This document shows, one piece after another, positions 17,738 to 26,404 of a DNA stretch of 56,065 bases. The translations under genes were made by a program, and so were the position numbers. The notes under the pieces are model-generated. The model made no database searches, had not been told where the DNA came from, and saw nothing but the letters and a program-made list of their open reading frames with translations. The stretch comes from Hyphomicrobiales bacterium (GTDB lineage Bacteria > Pseudomonadota > Alphaproteobacteria > Rhizobiales > Beijerinckiaceae), in the NCBI GenBank assembly GCA_900470775.1, contig UCBZ01000051.1, positions 1-56,065 on the forward strand. The letters run 5' to 3'. The stretch's first letter is position 1; every line of letters begins with the position of its first letter.

Positions 17738-19321
17738 ATGCATCGCCGTCAATTCCTCAAGACCTCCGCCGCCGCTTCGGCCCTGCTCGCCGCTCCGAAC
17801 CTGGCGCTCGGCCAGGGCAGCAACGTCCTGCGCTTTGTGCCCTATGCTGATGTCGCGGTCATCGACCCGATCTGGACGACGGCCTATGCGACGCGCACCC
17901 ATGCGCTACTGGTCTTCGACACGCTGTTCGGGCTCGACGAGAACCTGCAGCCACAGCCACAGATGGTCGAGGGCCATCTTGTCGAGGACGGCGGCAAGCG
18001 CTGGACGCTGACGCTGCGGCCCGGCCTCGTCTTCCATGACGGCACGAAGGTGCTGGCGCGCGACTGCGTCGCCAGCCTCAAGCGCTGGGGCGTGCGCGAT
18101 GCCTTTGGCCAGGCGGTGATGGCCGCGACTGATGAGATCGTGGCGACCGACGACCGCACCATCGTCTTCCGGCTGAAGCGGCCCTTCCCGCTGCTGGCGC
18201 ATGCGCTGGCCCGGCCGAGCTCGCTGATCCCGGTGATGATGCCGGAGCGGCTGGCGCTGACCGATCCGTTCAAGCAGGTGCCCGAAGCGATCGGCAGCGG
18301 CCCGTTCAGCTATGTCATGGGCGAGCGCGTTCCCGGCGCGAGGCACTTCTATGCCAAGCATGCCGGCTATGTGCCGCGGCAGGGCACGCCGAGCTTCACG
18401 GCAGGCGCCCGCACCGCGCATTTCGACCGCGTCGAGTTCCAGGTCATTCCCGATGCGGCGACGGCTGCGGCAGCGCTGCAATCGGGCGCCGTCGACTGGG
18501 TCGAGCAGCCCTTGATCGATTTGCTGCCGGTCCTGAAGGCCAATCGCGACATCGTCGTCGAGATCAAGGACCCCTTCGGCTGGTGCGGACAGGTCCGGCT
18601 CAACCACACGCAGCCGCCCTTCGACAACCCGGCGATCCGCCGCGTCATCCTGAAAGGTCTGAACCAGACCGAGTGCATGCAGGCGGTCGCAGGCGCCGAC
18701 AACTCGCTCTGGAAGGACCGCACCGGCTTCTTCGGGGCCGTGTCGAACATGGCGACCGAGGAGGGGCTGGAGGCGATCGGCTCGTCCTCCGACTATGCCG
18801 TCCTCAAGAAGGAGCTGATCGAGGCCGGCTACAAGGGCGAGCGCGTCGTCTTCCTGTCAGGGCAGGACGTTGCTCGCATCAGCGCCGTCTGCGAGGTCGC
18901 CGCCGAGATGATGCGCAAGATCGGCATGAACGTCGATTTCGTGCCGGCCGACTGGGGCACGGTGATCCAGCGCATCACCAAGCGCGGGCCGGTCGAGGAG
19001 GGCGGCTGGAGCTGCTACGTCACCTATTGGTCCGGCCTCGACCTGGCGACGCCGGCGACGAACACGCCCCTGCGGGCCAATGGCGCCAAGGGCGCGACCG
19101 GCTGGCCCGATAGCCCCGCGATCGAGGCCTTGCGCGACAAATGGCTCACGGCGGCCGATCTCGCCGAGCAGAAGACGATCGCGCGAGATCTCCAGCTCCA
19201 GGCGCTGAAGGACGTGCCCTTCGTGCCGGCCGGGCAATATTTCCAGCCGGTGGCCTATCGCAAGAACCTGACGGGCATGCTCAAGGGCGTGCCAGTCTTC
19301 ACCAATATCCGGAAGGTCTGA
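17738..19321 (+). CDS. Peptide/nickel-type ABC transporter substrate-binding protein, Tat-exported (527 aa)
   Basis: A family 5 (SBP_bac_5) solute-binding protein. The N-terminus MHRRQFLKTSAAASALLAAP carries a twin-arginine motif (RRQFLK) and a cleavage region near ALGQG. Family hallmarks are the WTLTLRPGLVFHDGTKVLA block, FRLKRPFPLLAHALA, and ending motifs around PFVPAGQYFQP. No permease or ATPase genes adjoin it; the next gene is convergent hisA. It may be an orphan binding protein or serve a transporter coded elsewhere. Confidence 0.88.
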   Translation: MHRRQFLKTSAAASALLAAPNLALGQGSNVLRFVPYADVAVIDPIWTTAYATRTHALLVFDTLFGLDENLQPQPQMVEGHLVEDGGKRWTLTLRPGLVFHDGTKVLARDCVASLKRWGVRDAFGQAVMAATDEIVATDDRTIVFRLKRPFPLLAHALARPSSLIPVMMPERLALTDPFKQVPEAIGSGPFSYVMGERVPGARHFYAKHAGYVPRQGTPSFTAGARTAHFDRVEFQVIPDAATAAAALQSGAVDWVEQPLIDLLPVLKANRDIVVEIKDPFGWCGQVRLNHTQPPFDNPAIRRVILKGLNQTECMQAVAGADNSLWKDRTGFFGAVSNMATEEGLEAIGSSSDYAVLKKELIEAGYKGERVVFLSGQDVARISAVCEVAAEMMRKIGMNVDFVPADWGTVIQRITKRGPVEEGGWSCYVTYWSGLDLATPATNTPLRANGAKGATGWPDSPAIEALRDKWLTAADLAEQKTIARDLQLQALKDVPFVPAGQYFQPVAYRKNLTGMLKGVPVFTNIRKV

Positions 19322-19355
19322 AGGCTCAGCCGGGGTTGGAGTGGCCGCCGGCGGC

Positions 19356-20087
19356 TCAGGCCGCCCGCGCCAGACGTTCCAGCGCGGCGGCCGGGTCGAT
19401 GCGCCCGTCATAGAGCGCGCGGCCGGTGATGGCGCCTTCGAGGATCGCCGCGTCGGGCGCCATCAGGCGCTCGATATCGGCCATCGAGGCAAGCCCCCCT
19501 GAGGCGATCACGGGAATGGTCAGCGCGTTGGCGAGCGCGATCGTGCCGTCCCAGTTGATACCCTGGAGCATGCCGTCGCGGGCGATGTCGGTGTAGACGA
19601 TCGCCGCAACGCCGGCATCCTCAAAGCGCCGGCCGAGATCATCGGCCGCCAGCGCCGAGGTCTCGGCCCAGCCCTCGACCGCCACGAAGCCGTCGCGCGC
19701 ATCGATGCCGACCGCGACCCGGCCCGGAAAGGCCTTCGCCGCCTCGCGCACGAAGGCGGGATCGCGCACCGCGGCCGTACCGATGATGACGCGGGCAATG
19801 CCCTTGGAGAGCCAACCCTCGACCGTCTTGATGTCGCGGATGCCGCCGCCGAGCTGCACCGGGAAGGCGACGCGCTTCAGAATGGCCTCGACAGCCGCCG
19901 CATTCATCGGCTTGCCGGCGAAGGCGCCGTCGAGATCGACGACATGCAACCACTGGAAGCCCTGTGCCTCGAAGGCAGCCGCCTGCGCAGCGGGGTCGTC
20001 GTTGAACACCGTCGCCTGGTCCATGTCGCCCTGCTTCAGGCGGACGCACTGGCCGTTCTTGAGATCGATGGCGGGGAAGAGGATCAC
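19356..20087 (-). CDS. hisA: Phosphoribosylformimino-5-aminoimidazole carboxamide ribotide isomerase
   Basis: Fourth step of histidine synthesis, an Amadori isomerisation on a TIM barrel. It opens ILFPAIDLKNGQCVRLKQGD with the catalytic Asp, has VQLGGGIRDIKTVEGWL (phosphate site), the second Asp in VYTDIARDGML, and IPVIASGGLASMADI. GTG at 20087 overlaps the hisH stop as GTGA and gives the normal 243 residues; ATG at 20096 is an alternative. hisF, which usually follows hisA in this order, is absent: the next gene is convergent. Confidence 0.93.
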   Translation of the reverse strand: MILFPAIDLKNGQCVRLKQGDMDQATVFNDDPAAQAAAFEAQGFQWLHVVDLDGAFAGKPMNAAAVEAILKRVAFPVQLGGGIRDIKTVEGWLSKGIARVIIGTAAVRDPAFVREAAKAFPGRVAVGIDARDGFVAVEGWAETSALAADDLGRRFEDAGVAAIVYTDIARDGMLQGINWDGTIALANALTIPVIASGGLASMADIERLMAPDAAILEGAITGRALYDGRIDPAAALERLARAA

Positions 20088-20740
20088 GGCTTCCATCCGA
20101 GGAAATTGGCGATCAGCCTGAGACCGAGCTTCTGGCTCTTCTCGGGGTGGAATTGCGTGCCGGCGATATTGTCGCGCCCGACCATCGCCGTGACGGGGCC
20201 GCCATGATCGGTCACGGCGAGCACATCGCCGGGCCTCTGCGCCGCCAGCGCGTAGGAATGGACGAAATAGGCGTGCAAGCCATTGGGGCCGGTCTCGATG
20301 CCGTCGAGCAAGGCGTGGTCGTTCTGCCTGGCGAGCGTGTTCCAGCCCATATGCGGAATCTTGAGCCCTTCGCCTTCCGGCACGATCAGCGTGACATCGC
20401 CCGCGATCCAGCCGAGGCCCGGCGTGACCGTGTATTCGAGCCCGCGCGAAGCCAGAAGCTGCATGCCGACGCAGATGCCGAGGAAGGGTCGGCCCTTTTC
20501 GCGAACGACCTCCTCCAGCACCTCGACCATGCCGGGCACGGCATCGAGGCCCCGCCGGCAATCGGCGAAGGCACCGACGCCGGGCAGCACGATGCGGTCG
20601 GCGGCGCGGACGTCGTCGGTGTCGCTGGTGACGCGGATGGTCGAGGCGATGCCGGACTCCGATGCCGCACGCTCGAAGGCCTTGGCAGCGGAGTGAAGGT
20701 TGCCTGAACCGTAGTCGATGATGACGACGGACTGGCTCAT
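20084..20740 (-). CDS. hisH: Imidazole glycerol phosphate synthase, glutamine amidotransferase subunit
   Basis: Supplies ammonia to HisF. It is a class I amidotransferase with the nucleophile Cys in PFLGICVGMQLLASRG (about residue 83) and the His/Glu pair near AGTQFHPEKSQKLG. The start is VVIIDYGSGNLHS. Length 218 is normal. ATG overlaps the stop of the DUF2628 gene (ATGA), and its own stop overlaps hisA. The partner HisF is not coded in the visible cluster. Confidence 0.95.
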   Translation of the reverse strand: MSQSVVIIDYGSGNLHSAAKAFERAASESGIASTIRVTSDTDDVRAADRIVLPGVGAFADCRRGLDAVPGMVEVLEEVVREKGRPFLGICVGMQLLASRGLEYTVTPGLGWIAGDVTLIVPEGEGLKIPHMGWNTLARQNDHALLDGIETGPNGLHAYFVHSYALAAQRPGDVLAVTDHGGPVTAMVGRDNIAGTQFHPEKSQKLGLRLIANFLGWKP

Positions 20741-21222
20741 CGCCCCCGCGCCTCGGGAAAGAGCCCGATGATCGGCACCGGTCCGGCCGGCTGCGGACGC
20801 GACGGCGGCAGCGCCGACAGGCGCGACGGCATCGCTTCTCCGGCCAGCGCACGCTCGAAGTAACGCCGCTCGGCCTCGGGCAGATCGCGCGCCTCGACGA
20901 CGTCGGCGAGACGCCAGCCCTGACGCGCTAGCTTGCGGGCGACCAGGTTCTGGCCTTCCAGCCCGAGGAAGATCGCGATCGTCCAGTGCGAGATCAGAAG
21001 CGCGCCACGGGTCAGTCCGAACTGGCTGCCGGCGTAGAAGAGCGCGCCCCAGAGCAGGACATAGACCAGCGTCGCCAGCCAGAGCCGCTTGCCGAGCAAC
21101 CAGAGCCCGCCGAAAATGAACGCCGGCCAGGTGAAGGTCTCGGGCAGCAGCCGCGCCTGCTCAATCTCGTCACGCGCGCCGCCAGAACCCGGCGGCGGGA
21201 TCATCACCGTGTAGAATGCCAT
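20737..21222 (-). CDS. DUF2628 membrane protein (161 aa)
   Basis: After a short opening (FYTVMIPPPG), residues about 28-100 contain DUF2628 features: FTWPAFIFGGLWLLGKRLW and then two or three TM helices (ATLVYVLLWGALFYAGSQF, LISHWTIAIFLGLEGQNLVA). The C-terminus is a Pro-rich cytoplasmic tail. Its position inside the histidine operon between hisB and hisH, with an ATGA overlap to hisH, recurs in Hyphomicrobiales. There is no evidence that it takes part in histidine synthesis. Confidence 0.85.
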   Translation of the reverse strand: MAFYTVMIPPPGSGGARDEIEQARLLPETFTWPAFIFGGLWLLGKRLWLATLVYVLLWGALFYAGSQFGLTRGALLISHWTIAIFLGLEGQNLVARKLARQGWRLADVVEARDLPEAERRYFERALAGEAMPSRLSALPPSRPQPAGPVPIIGLFPEARGR

Positions 21223-21234
21223 GATCGATGCTCC

Positions 21235-21822
21235 TCAGAGAGCGCCCTTGGTCGAGGGCACGCGGCCGCCCTCGCGCGGATCGACCTCGAGCGCGTGCCG
21301 CAGCGCCCGCGCCACCCCCTTGAAGCAGCTCTCGGCGATATGGTGGGCGTTGTCGCCGTAGAGTGTTTCGACATGGAGCGTGATGCCGGCATTCATGGCG
21401 AAGGCCTGGAAGAATTCGCGCACCAGTTCGGTGTCGAAGCTGCCGATCTTCTGCGCCTCGAACCGAGTCCGGAAGACCAGGAAGGGCCGGCCGGATACAT
21501 CGACGGCGACGCGGGTCAGCGTCTCGTCCATCGGCAGGTGGACGTCGGCATAGCGTCGGATGCCCTTCTTGTCGCCGAGCGCCTGCTTCAGAGCTTCGCC
21601 CAGCGCGATGCCGGTATCCTCGACCGAGTGGTGGTCGTCGATCTGGGTATCGCCCTTCACCGCGACCTTGAGGTCGATCAGGGAATGGCGGGCGAACAGG
21701 TCGAGCATATGGTCGAAGAAGCCGACGCCCGACGAAATCTCGGCCTTGCCGGTGCCGTCCAGAACGAGCGAGACCGCGATATCGGTCTCATTGGTACGGC
21801 GCTTCACTTCGCCAGAACGCAT
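21235..21822 (-). CDS. hisB: Imidazoleglycerol-phosphate dehydratase
   Basis: Manganese enzyme of histidine synthesis. The metal-binding His motifs are clear: GFFDHMLDLFARHS, DDHHSVEDTGIALGEAL and NAHHIAESCFKGVARAL. Glu/Arg blocks RRYADVHLPMDE and GRVPSTKGAL complete the 195-aa monofunctional form. It is the first gene of hisB-DUF2628-hisH-hisA. Confidence 0.96.
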   Translation of the reverse strand: MRSGEVKRRTNETDIAVSLVLDGTGKAEISSGVGFFDHMLDLFARHSLIDLKVAVKGDTQIDDHHSVEDTGIALGEALKQALGDKKGIRRYADVHLPMDETLTRVAVDVSGRPFLVFRTRFEAQKIGSFDTELVREFFQAFAMNAGITLHVETLYGDNAHHIAESCFKGVARALRHALEVDPREGGRVPSTKGAL

Positions 21823-21906
21823 GATGGCCTCTGTTTCCCAAGCAATCGGGAGGCTTTAGCAGGCAAGGGAAAAGAAGGCCATGTCTGCCGGCCATGCGAC
21901 GCATTC

Positions 21907-21999
21907 CGTCATGCTCGCCCTTGTGGCGAGCATCCACGTCTTCAACGCCGCCTGCGCCAAAGGGAGACGTGGATGGTCGGGACAAGCCCGACCATGACG
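21907..21999. repeat. Cloverleaf intergenic repeat, copy 1 (93 bp)
   Basis: Outer ends CGTCATG and CATGACG pair. Inside are hairpin GCTCGCC-CTTGT-GGCGAGC, a central stem ATCCACGTC/GACGTGGAT, and hairpin GGTCGGG-ACAAG-CCCGACC. It lies between the metZ stop and the hisB start. Confidence 0.85.
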
Positions 22000-22015
22000 C
22001 GATAGACCTTTGCAG

Positions 22016-23212
22016 TCACGCTCCCGCCAGTGCCTGCCGCAGATCGTCGACGAGGTCATCAGCGTGTTCGAGACCGATCGAGAGCCGGATCAGGCCCTCG
22101 CCGATGCCCATGCTCGCCCGGATCTCCGGGCTGAAACGCTGATGCGTGGTCGTCGCCGGGTGGACGATCAGGCTCTTGGCGTCGCCGAGATTGTTGGAGA
22201 TGCGGATCAGCCTGAGGCCGTTGAGGAAGCGGAAGGCGCCGGCCTTGCCGCCCGCGACCTCGAAAGCCACCAGCGTCGAGGGGCCGGTCATCTGGCGGGC
22301 GATGATGTCGGCCTGCGGATGCGATTTCAGGCCGGGGAAGATCACCTTCGGCAACTTTTTCTGTGTCACCAGCCAGTCGGCGACGATCGCGGCGTTCTGC
22401 GCCTGCTGACGCACGCGCAGCGGCAGGGTCTCCAGCGCCTTCAGCATCACCCAGGCGTTGAAGGGCGAGATCGCCGGGCCGGTCTGGCGCAGATAGGTCT
22501 GCACATGCGCCTCGATGAAGGCCTGCGAGGCCAGGATCAACCCGCCGAGACAGCGGCCCTGGCCGTCGATGTGCTTGGTCGCGGAATAGACGACGCAATC
22601 AGCGCCGAGCTCCAGCGGCCGCTGGAAGAGCGGTGTCGCGAAGACATTATCGACCACCAGCGTCGCCCCGACCTCCTTCGCCAAAGCGGCGACGGCGGCG
22701 ATGTCGATGACCTCCAGCGTCGGATTGGAGGGGCTTTCCAGGAAGAACACCTTGGTCTGCGGCGTCACCGCCCGGCGCCAGGCGTCGATATCCGGGCCAT
22801 CGACCAATGTGGACGTCACGCCATAGCGCGGCAGATGCTCCTCGACGACATAGCGGCAGGAGCCGAACAGCGCCTGGGCTGCGACGACATGGTCGCCCTG
22901 GCGGACCTGCCCCATGATGGCGGCGGTGACGGCGGCCATGCCGGTGGCCGTGGCCCGGCAGGCCTCGGCGCCCTCGAAGGCGGCCATGCGTGCTTCCAGC
23001 ATGGCAACGGTCGGGTTCGAGAAGCGGGCATACTGGAAGCCCGGATCCTTGTTCAGGAAACGCGCCTCGGCCTGTTCGGCGCTGTCATAGACATGGCCCT
23101 GCGTCAGGAAGAGCGCCTCCGAGGTCTCGCCGAACTGCGAGCGCATCGTACCGGCATGGACGAGACGCGTCTCGGGATGAAGGCTGGCCGCGCCGCCGTA
23201 GAATGCCGACAT
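22016..23212 (-). CDS. metZ: O-succinylhomoserine sulfhydrylase
   Basis: PLP enzyme that makes homocysteine from O-succinylhomoserine and sulfide. The PLP Lys is in VYSATKHIDGQGRCLGG. Other family blocks are QYARFSNPTVAMLE, GMAAVTAAIMGQ, FFLESPSNPTLEVIDI and VDNVFATPLFQRPLE. Length of 398 and the ending HADDLVDDLRQAL match the MetZ branch rather than MetB/MetC. A perfect 16-bp palindrome lies 18 bp before the ATG. I saw no SAM-II riboswitch in the leader. Confidence 0.93.
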   Translation of the reverse strand: MSAFYGGAASLHPETRLVHAGTMRSQFGETSEALFLTQGHVYDSAEQAEARFLNKDPGFQYARFSNPTVAMLEARMAAFEGAEACRATATGMAAVTAAIMGQVRQGDHVVAAQALFGSCRYVVEEHLPRYGVTSTLVDGPDIDAWRRAVTPQTKVFFLESPSNPTLEVIDIAAVAALAKEVGATLVVDNVFATPLFQRPLELGADCVVYSATKHIDGQGRCLGGLILASQAFIEAHVQTYLRQTGPAISPFNAWVMLKALETLPLRVRQQAQNAAIVADWLVTQKKLPKVIFPGLKSHPQADIIARQMTGPSTLVAFEVAGGKAGAFRFLNGLRLIRISNNLGDAKSLIVHPATTTHQRFSPEIRASMGIGEGLIRLSIGLEHADDLVDDLRQALAGA

Positions 23213-23229
23213 GATGAAAACTCCAAAGC

Positions 23230-23245
23230 GTTCGTTATAACGAAC
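23230..23245. promoter_or_regulatory. 16-bp perfect palindrome before metZ, candidate operator
   Basis: GTTCGTTATAACGAAC is its own reverse complement and lies 18 bp upstream of the metZ ATG, where a repressor could block transcription or initiation. No regulator gene adjoins it, so the binding protein is unknown. Confidence 0.5.
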
Positions 23246-23310
23246 CCATGGCGTATCATCCTGTGTGACGTCCGTAAAGAAGAACGGTTTTGCTGCTTTG
23301 CCGCTTTTGG

Positions 23311-24048
23311 CTAGGTGCGGGCCAGCGGCGTCAGGAAACCGGTCAGGTCGGACGTGACATGGTGGACGTGACCGGCCTCGATCGCAGTCTGTTCCCAGGC
23401 CTCGCGGAAGGGATCGGGCGTTCGCGGGATAATCAGCACCGTCTTCATGCCCAATGCGCTCGGGACGATCAGGTTCTTCTCGATATCCTCGAACATCGCC
23501 GCCCGGCCGGGATCGACGGAATGCTTGGCGAGAAACAGCTCATAGGTCGAGCGCTCCGGCTTGGGCGTGAAGCCGGCCGCGACGATGTCGAACACATCCT
23601 CGAAATGCTCGAGGATGCCGAGCTTGCCGGCGACATTGCGGGCATGGCCGACCGAGCCATTGGTCAGGATGAGCTTGCGTCCGGGCAGCGCAGCAATCGC
23701 CGCGCCCAGCGCCGGGTCGGGCTCGAGCAGGCTGAGGTCGATGTCGTGGGCGAAGTCGAGAAAATCGTCGGGATCGACATCGTGTTCGACCATCAGCCCG
23801 TTCAGGGTCGTGCCATAGCGATGGTAGTAGTAGTTCCGCAGTGCGTGGGAGGAGAGGCCGTCGAGCCCGAACAGCTCCTGCAAGAACAGCGTGATGCGCT
23901 GGTTGACCTGCGGCCAGACCCGGCTCTCATGCGAATAGAGCGTGTTGTCGAGGTCGAAGACCCAGTGATCGACATGGGCGAAGGCCTCCACCTGGAGCGG
24001 CGGAGTCGCGACGGGGATGGCAGCGTGCGTGTTCGCGATCAAGTTCAT
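23311..24048 (-). CDS. HAD-family pyrimidine 5'-nucleotidase (245 aa)
   Basis: Haloacid dehalogenase fold phosphatase of the SDT1/pyrimidine 5'-nucleotidase type. Motif I is WVFDLDNTLYSHESRV (two Asp), motif II is LILTNGSVGHA, and motif III/IV is FTPKPERSTYELF with AAMFEDIEKNL. The cap segment QVNQRITLFLQELFGLD fits the subfamily. Dephosphorylation of UMP/CMP is the family expectation. It lies between argB and metZ on the same strand, separated from argB by repeat copy 2. Confidence 0.88.
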   Translation of the reverse strand: MNLIANTHAAIPVATPPLQVEAFAHVDHWVFDLDNTLYSHESRVWPQVNQRITLFLQELFGLDGLSSHALRNYYYHRYGTTLNGLMVEHDVDPDDFLDFAHDIDLSLLEPDPALGAAIAALPGRKLILTNGSVGHARNVAGKLGILEHFEDVFDIVAAGFTPKPERSTYELFLAKHSVDPGRAAMFEDIEKNLIVPSALGMKTVLIIPRTPDPFREAWEQTAIEAGHVHHVTSDLTGFLTPLART

Positions 24049-24119
24049 AGGACGGACTCATGTGGCGAGCCGATCCTGACATGCAAGAGTTCTGCTAAGG
24101 GTTAATCGACGGGGCGAGC

Positions 24120-24212
24120 CGTCATGCTCGCCCTTGTGGCGAGTATCCACGTCTCGACCCCCGCACTCGCCGCACGAAGACGTGGATGGTCGGGACAAGC
24201 CCGACCATGACG
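24120..24212. repeat. Cloverleaf intergenic repeat, copy 2 (93 bp)
   Basis: Same ends, same hairpin order and same loops (CTTGT and ACAAG) as copy 1. It is nearly identical in both arms and differs mainly in the central spacer. It lies 10 bp after the argB stop. Confidence 0.85.
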
Positions 24213-24222
24213 GAAAGGCTCA

Positions 24223-25119
24223 TCAGCGCCGGATGATCGTGCCCGAGCCGGTATCGGTGAAGAGCTCGATCAGCACCGCATGCGGCACCTTGCCGTCGAG
24301 GATGACCACGGCCTCGACGCCCTTTTCCAGAGCGTAGATGCAGGTCTCGATCTTCGGGATCATCCCGCCCGAAATCGTGCCGTCGGCGATCAGGTGCCGG
24401 CATTCCTCGACCGTCAGCTCGGGGATGAGCACCTTGTCCTTGGTCAGGACGCCCGGCACATCGGTGAGCAGCAGCAGGCGCTTGGCGTTGAGCGCGCCGG
24501 CGATGGCGCCAGCGAAGGTGTCGGCATTGACGTTGTAGGTCTGGCCGTCGGCCGCCGAGCAGACCGGCGCCAGCACAGGGATCAGCTCGGCCTTGAGGAC
24601 AGCGTCGAGCACGGAGGTATCGACCTTGTCGGGCTCGCCGACGAAGCCGAGATCAAGCACCTCCTCGATCTTCGAATCGGGATCGACGATGGTGCGCGTC
24701 ACCTTGCGGGCCGTGACCATGTTGCCGTCCTTGCCGCAAAGCCCGATCGCCTTGCCGCCCTCGCGCGAGATGTAGCCGACGATCTCCTTGTTGACCGAAC
24801 CGGCCAGGACCATCTCGACGACATCGACGGTGGCGGCGTCGGTGACACGCAGGCCCTGCTTGAACTCCGACTGGATGCCGAGCTTGCTCAGCATGCGCGC
24901 GATCTGCGGCCCGCCACCATGGCAAACCACGGGCTTGAGGCCGGACTGCTCGAGCAGGACGATGTCCTCGGCGAAGTCCTCGGCCGTCGCCGCGTCACCC
25001 ATGGCGTTGCCGCCATATTTGATCACGATGATCTCCTGATCGTAACGCTGCATGTGCGGCAGCGCCTGAACCAGCAGGTCGGCCGATTGCGACGGCGTCA
25101 TGTGGGCGGGAGGAATCAT
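24223..25119 (-). CDS. argB: Acetylglutamate kinase
   Basis: Second step of arginine synthesis. The amino-acid kinase fold shows IVIKYGGNAMGD, the substrate loop VVCHGGGPQIARML, EMVLAGSVNKEIVGYI, YNVNADTFAGAIAGAL, LLLTDVPGVL and SGGMIPKIETC. A longer N-terminal region (residues 1-28) is present, as in arginine-sensitive hexameric forms. Length 298 is normal. An ATG at codon 7 is an alternative start. In many relatives argB follows engB; here DUF423 and an ATPase gene lie between. Confidence 0.96.
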   Translation of the reverse strand: MIPPAHMTPSQSADLLVQALPHMQRYDQEIIVIKYGGNAMGDAATAEDFAEDIVLLEQSGLKPVVCHGGGPQIARMLSKLGIQSEFKQGLRVTDAATVDVVEMVLAGSVNKEIVGYISREGGKAIGLCGKDGNMVTARKVTRTIVDPDSKIEEVLDLGFVGEPDKVDTSVLDAVLKAELIPVLAPVCSAADGQTYNVNADTFAGAIAGALNAKRLLLLTDVPGVLTKDKVLIPELTVEECRHLIADGTISGGMIPKIETCIYALEKGVEAVVILDGKVPHAVLIELFTDTGSGTIIRR

Positions 25120-25191
25120 CGGGCAAGGTCCACAGAGCCGCAGGAAGGGTGCGGCGCGCTTCTAGCCGAAGATCGTACGATGCGGAAGCGT

Positions 25192-25560
25192 TCAGGCGCG
25201 CGGCGCGAACACGGCCGACAGCGCGAGCAGGAGCCAGCCACCGAGCATGCCGAAGCCGCCGATCGGTGCGGCACGCGGAAACAGCGCCTCGTTGGTGAAC
25301 CCACGCCGCGCCAGATCAGCGGCGAACAGCGCTGCACCGAGGATCAGGATGGAAAGTCCGAGGCGGGCGAGCCAGTCGAGAAGATAGCCGCCCTTGCGGG
25401 CGACGGTCGCGCCGAACACCAGCGGCGCGTGGAAGAGCAGCATCTGGCCCGCGATCTGGACATTGGTCGTACCGGTGACATGAGCCGCGGCGGCGAGCAG
25501 GGCGCCGCCCGCCAGCCCCATCAGGGCGGCCAGCACGAGATGGATCTTCGCTGCGTTCAT
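25192..25560 (-). CDS. DUF423 small membrane protein (122 aa)
   Basis: Four hydrophobic helices make up nearly the whole protein: IHLVLAALMGLAGGALLAAA, then QMLLFHAPLVFGATVA, LGLSILILGAALFAAD, and GGFGMLGGWLLLALSAVF. The GAHxL-like opening and PxGGxxxxxGW block are DUF423 features. Inner membrane, function unknown. ATG at 25560 is nearly coupled to the stop of the ATPase gene (25562). Confidence 0.85.
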   Translation of the reverse strand: MNAAKIHLVLAALMGLAGGALLAAAAHVTGTTNVQIAGQMLLFHAPLVFGATVARKGGYLLDWLARLGLSILILGAALFAADLARRGFTNEALFPRAAPIGGFGMLGGWLLLALSAVFAPRA

Positions 25561-25561
25561 C

Positions 25562-26320
25562 TCAATTCTCGATCGCGAGTTCGACGAACCCGGCCGGGTC
25601 GGCACAAAATTCCCGCATGATCCGGAAATGGGTGGTGTCCTGAAGCGTGATGGGCTCCAGCCCGTACTTCGACAGGCTCAGCAGGCGCGCCCCGGGAAAC
25701 GCCATCAGCATGGGCGAATGAGTCGCCATGATCACCTGCGTGTGTCCCGCCCGCTCGATTTGCTGCAGCAGCTTGAGAAAGATCATTTGACGCGCCGGTG
25801 ACAGCGCCGCCTCCGGCTCGTCGAAGATGAAGAAGCCCTGCCGCATGCAGCGCTCCTCGAAGAAGCGCAGAAACCCTTCGCCATGGGAATGGGACAGAAA
25901 GTCCGGGGGCGGCCCGGAGCCGATCGCGGCCTCGTCAAGATAGCGAGCGACGGAGAAAAAGCTCTCGGCGTGGAAGAACCAGCCATTTGTGATCTTCGGC
26001 AACCAACTCGCTCGCAAGGCCGGTCCAAGCGCGCCACCCATCGCCTCGACGGCGCTGGAATGATCGACCGGGCGGTAGCCTTTGCCACCACCCGCCTCGT
26101 CATAACCGGCCAGAGCTGCGATCCCTTCGAGAAGGGTCGATTTCCCGGTCCCGTTCTCGCCGACGATGATCGTGATCGCGCGGTCGAAATCCAGTTCGAA
26201 GCCGCGAGCCAGGAAGGGCAGACAAAACGGGTAAAGCGAGGGATCGGCGACCCTGTCCTCGTCGAGCCAAACCCGCTTGAGGAAAGGAGCCGGCAGACGT
26301 GTGGGTCGAGATCCTCTCAT
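25562..26320 (-). CDS. AAA family ATPase, ABC/RecF-like (252 aa)
   Basis: A compact SMC/ABC-type ATPase. It has Walker A IIVGENGTGKSTLLEGIAAL, a lid region with SHSHGEGFLRFFEER, Walker B FIFDEPEAALSPARQ and the switch His in VIMATHSPMLMAF. Such stand-alone ATPases occur as housekeeping proteins of unknown role and as parts of OLD-type defence pairs. No nuclease partner is adjacent, and the neighbours are DUF423 and engB. I therefore make no defence claim. 84 bp without features separate it from engB. Confidence 0.85.
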   Translation of the reverse strand: MRGSRPTRLPAPFLKRVWLDEDRVADPSLYPFCLPFLARGFELDFDRAITIIVGENGTGKSTLLEGIAALAGYDEAGGGKGYRPVDHSSAVEAMGGALGPALRASWLPKITNGWFFHAESFFSVARYLDEAAIGSGPPPDFLSHSHGEGFLRFFEERCMRQGFFIFDEPEAALSPARQMIFLKLLQQIERAGHTQVIMATHSPMLMAFPGARLLSLSKYGLEPITLQDTTHFRIMREFCADPAGFVELAIEN

Positions 26321-26404
26321 TTCCGGAACTTTCCACTCATGGCGCGTCGAGCCAGGCTTTCGGCCGCCGCGTCCAAAGATCAGTGGCCGGTCGTGAAGTG
26401 CCTC

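Noticed and set aside
23213..23310. SAM-II or other SAM riboswitch in the metZ leader
   Set aside because: The leader is short and shows none of the SAM-II pseudoknot consensus; only the palindrome stands out.
22010..23314. 434-codon plus-strand frame opposite metZ, and 24280-25620 opposite argB
   Set aside because: Both are antisense to strongly supported enzymes with intact motifs.
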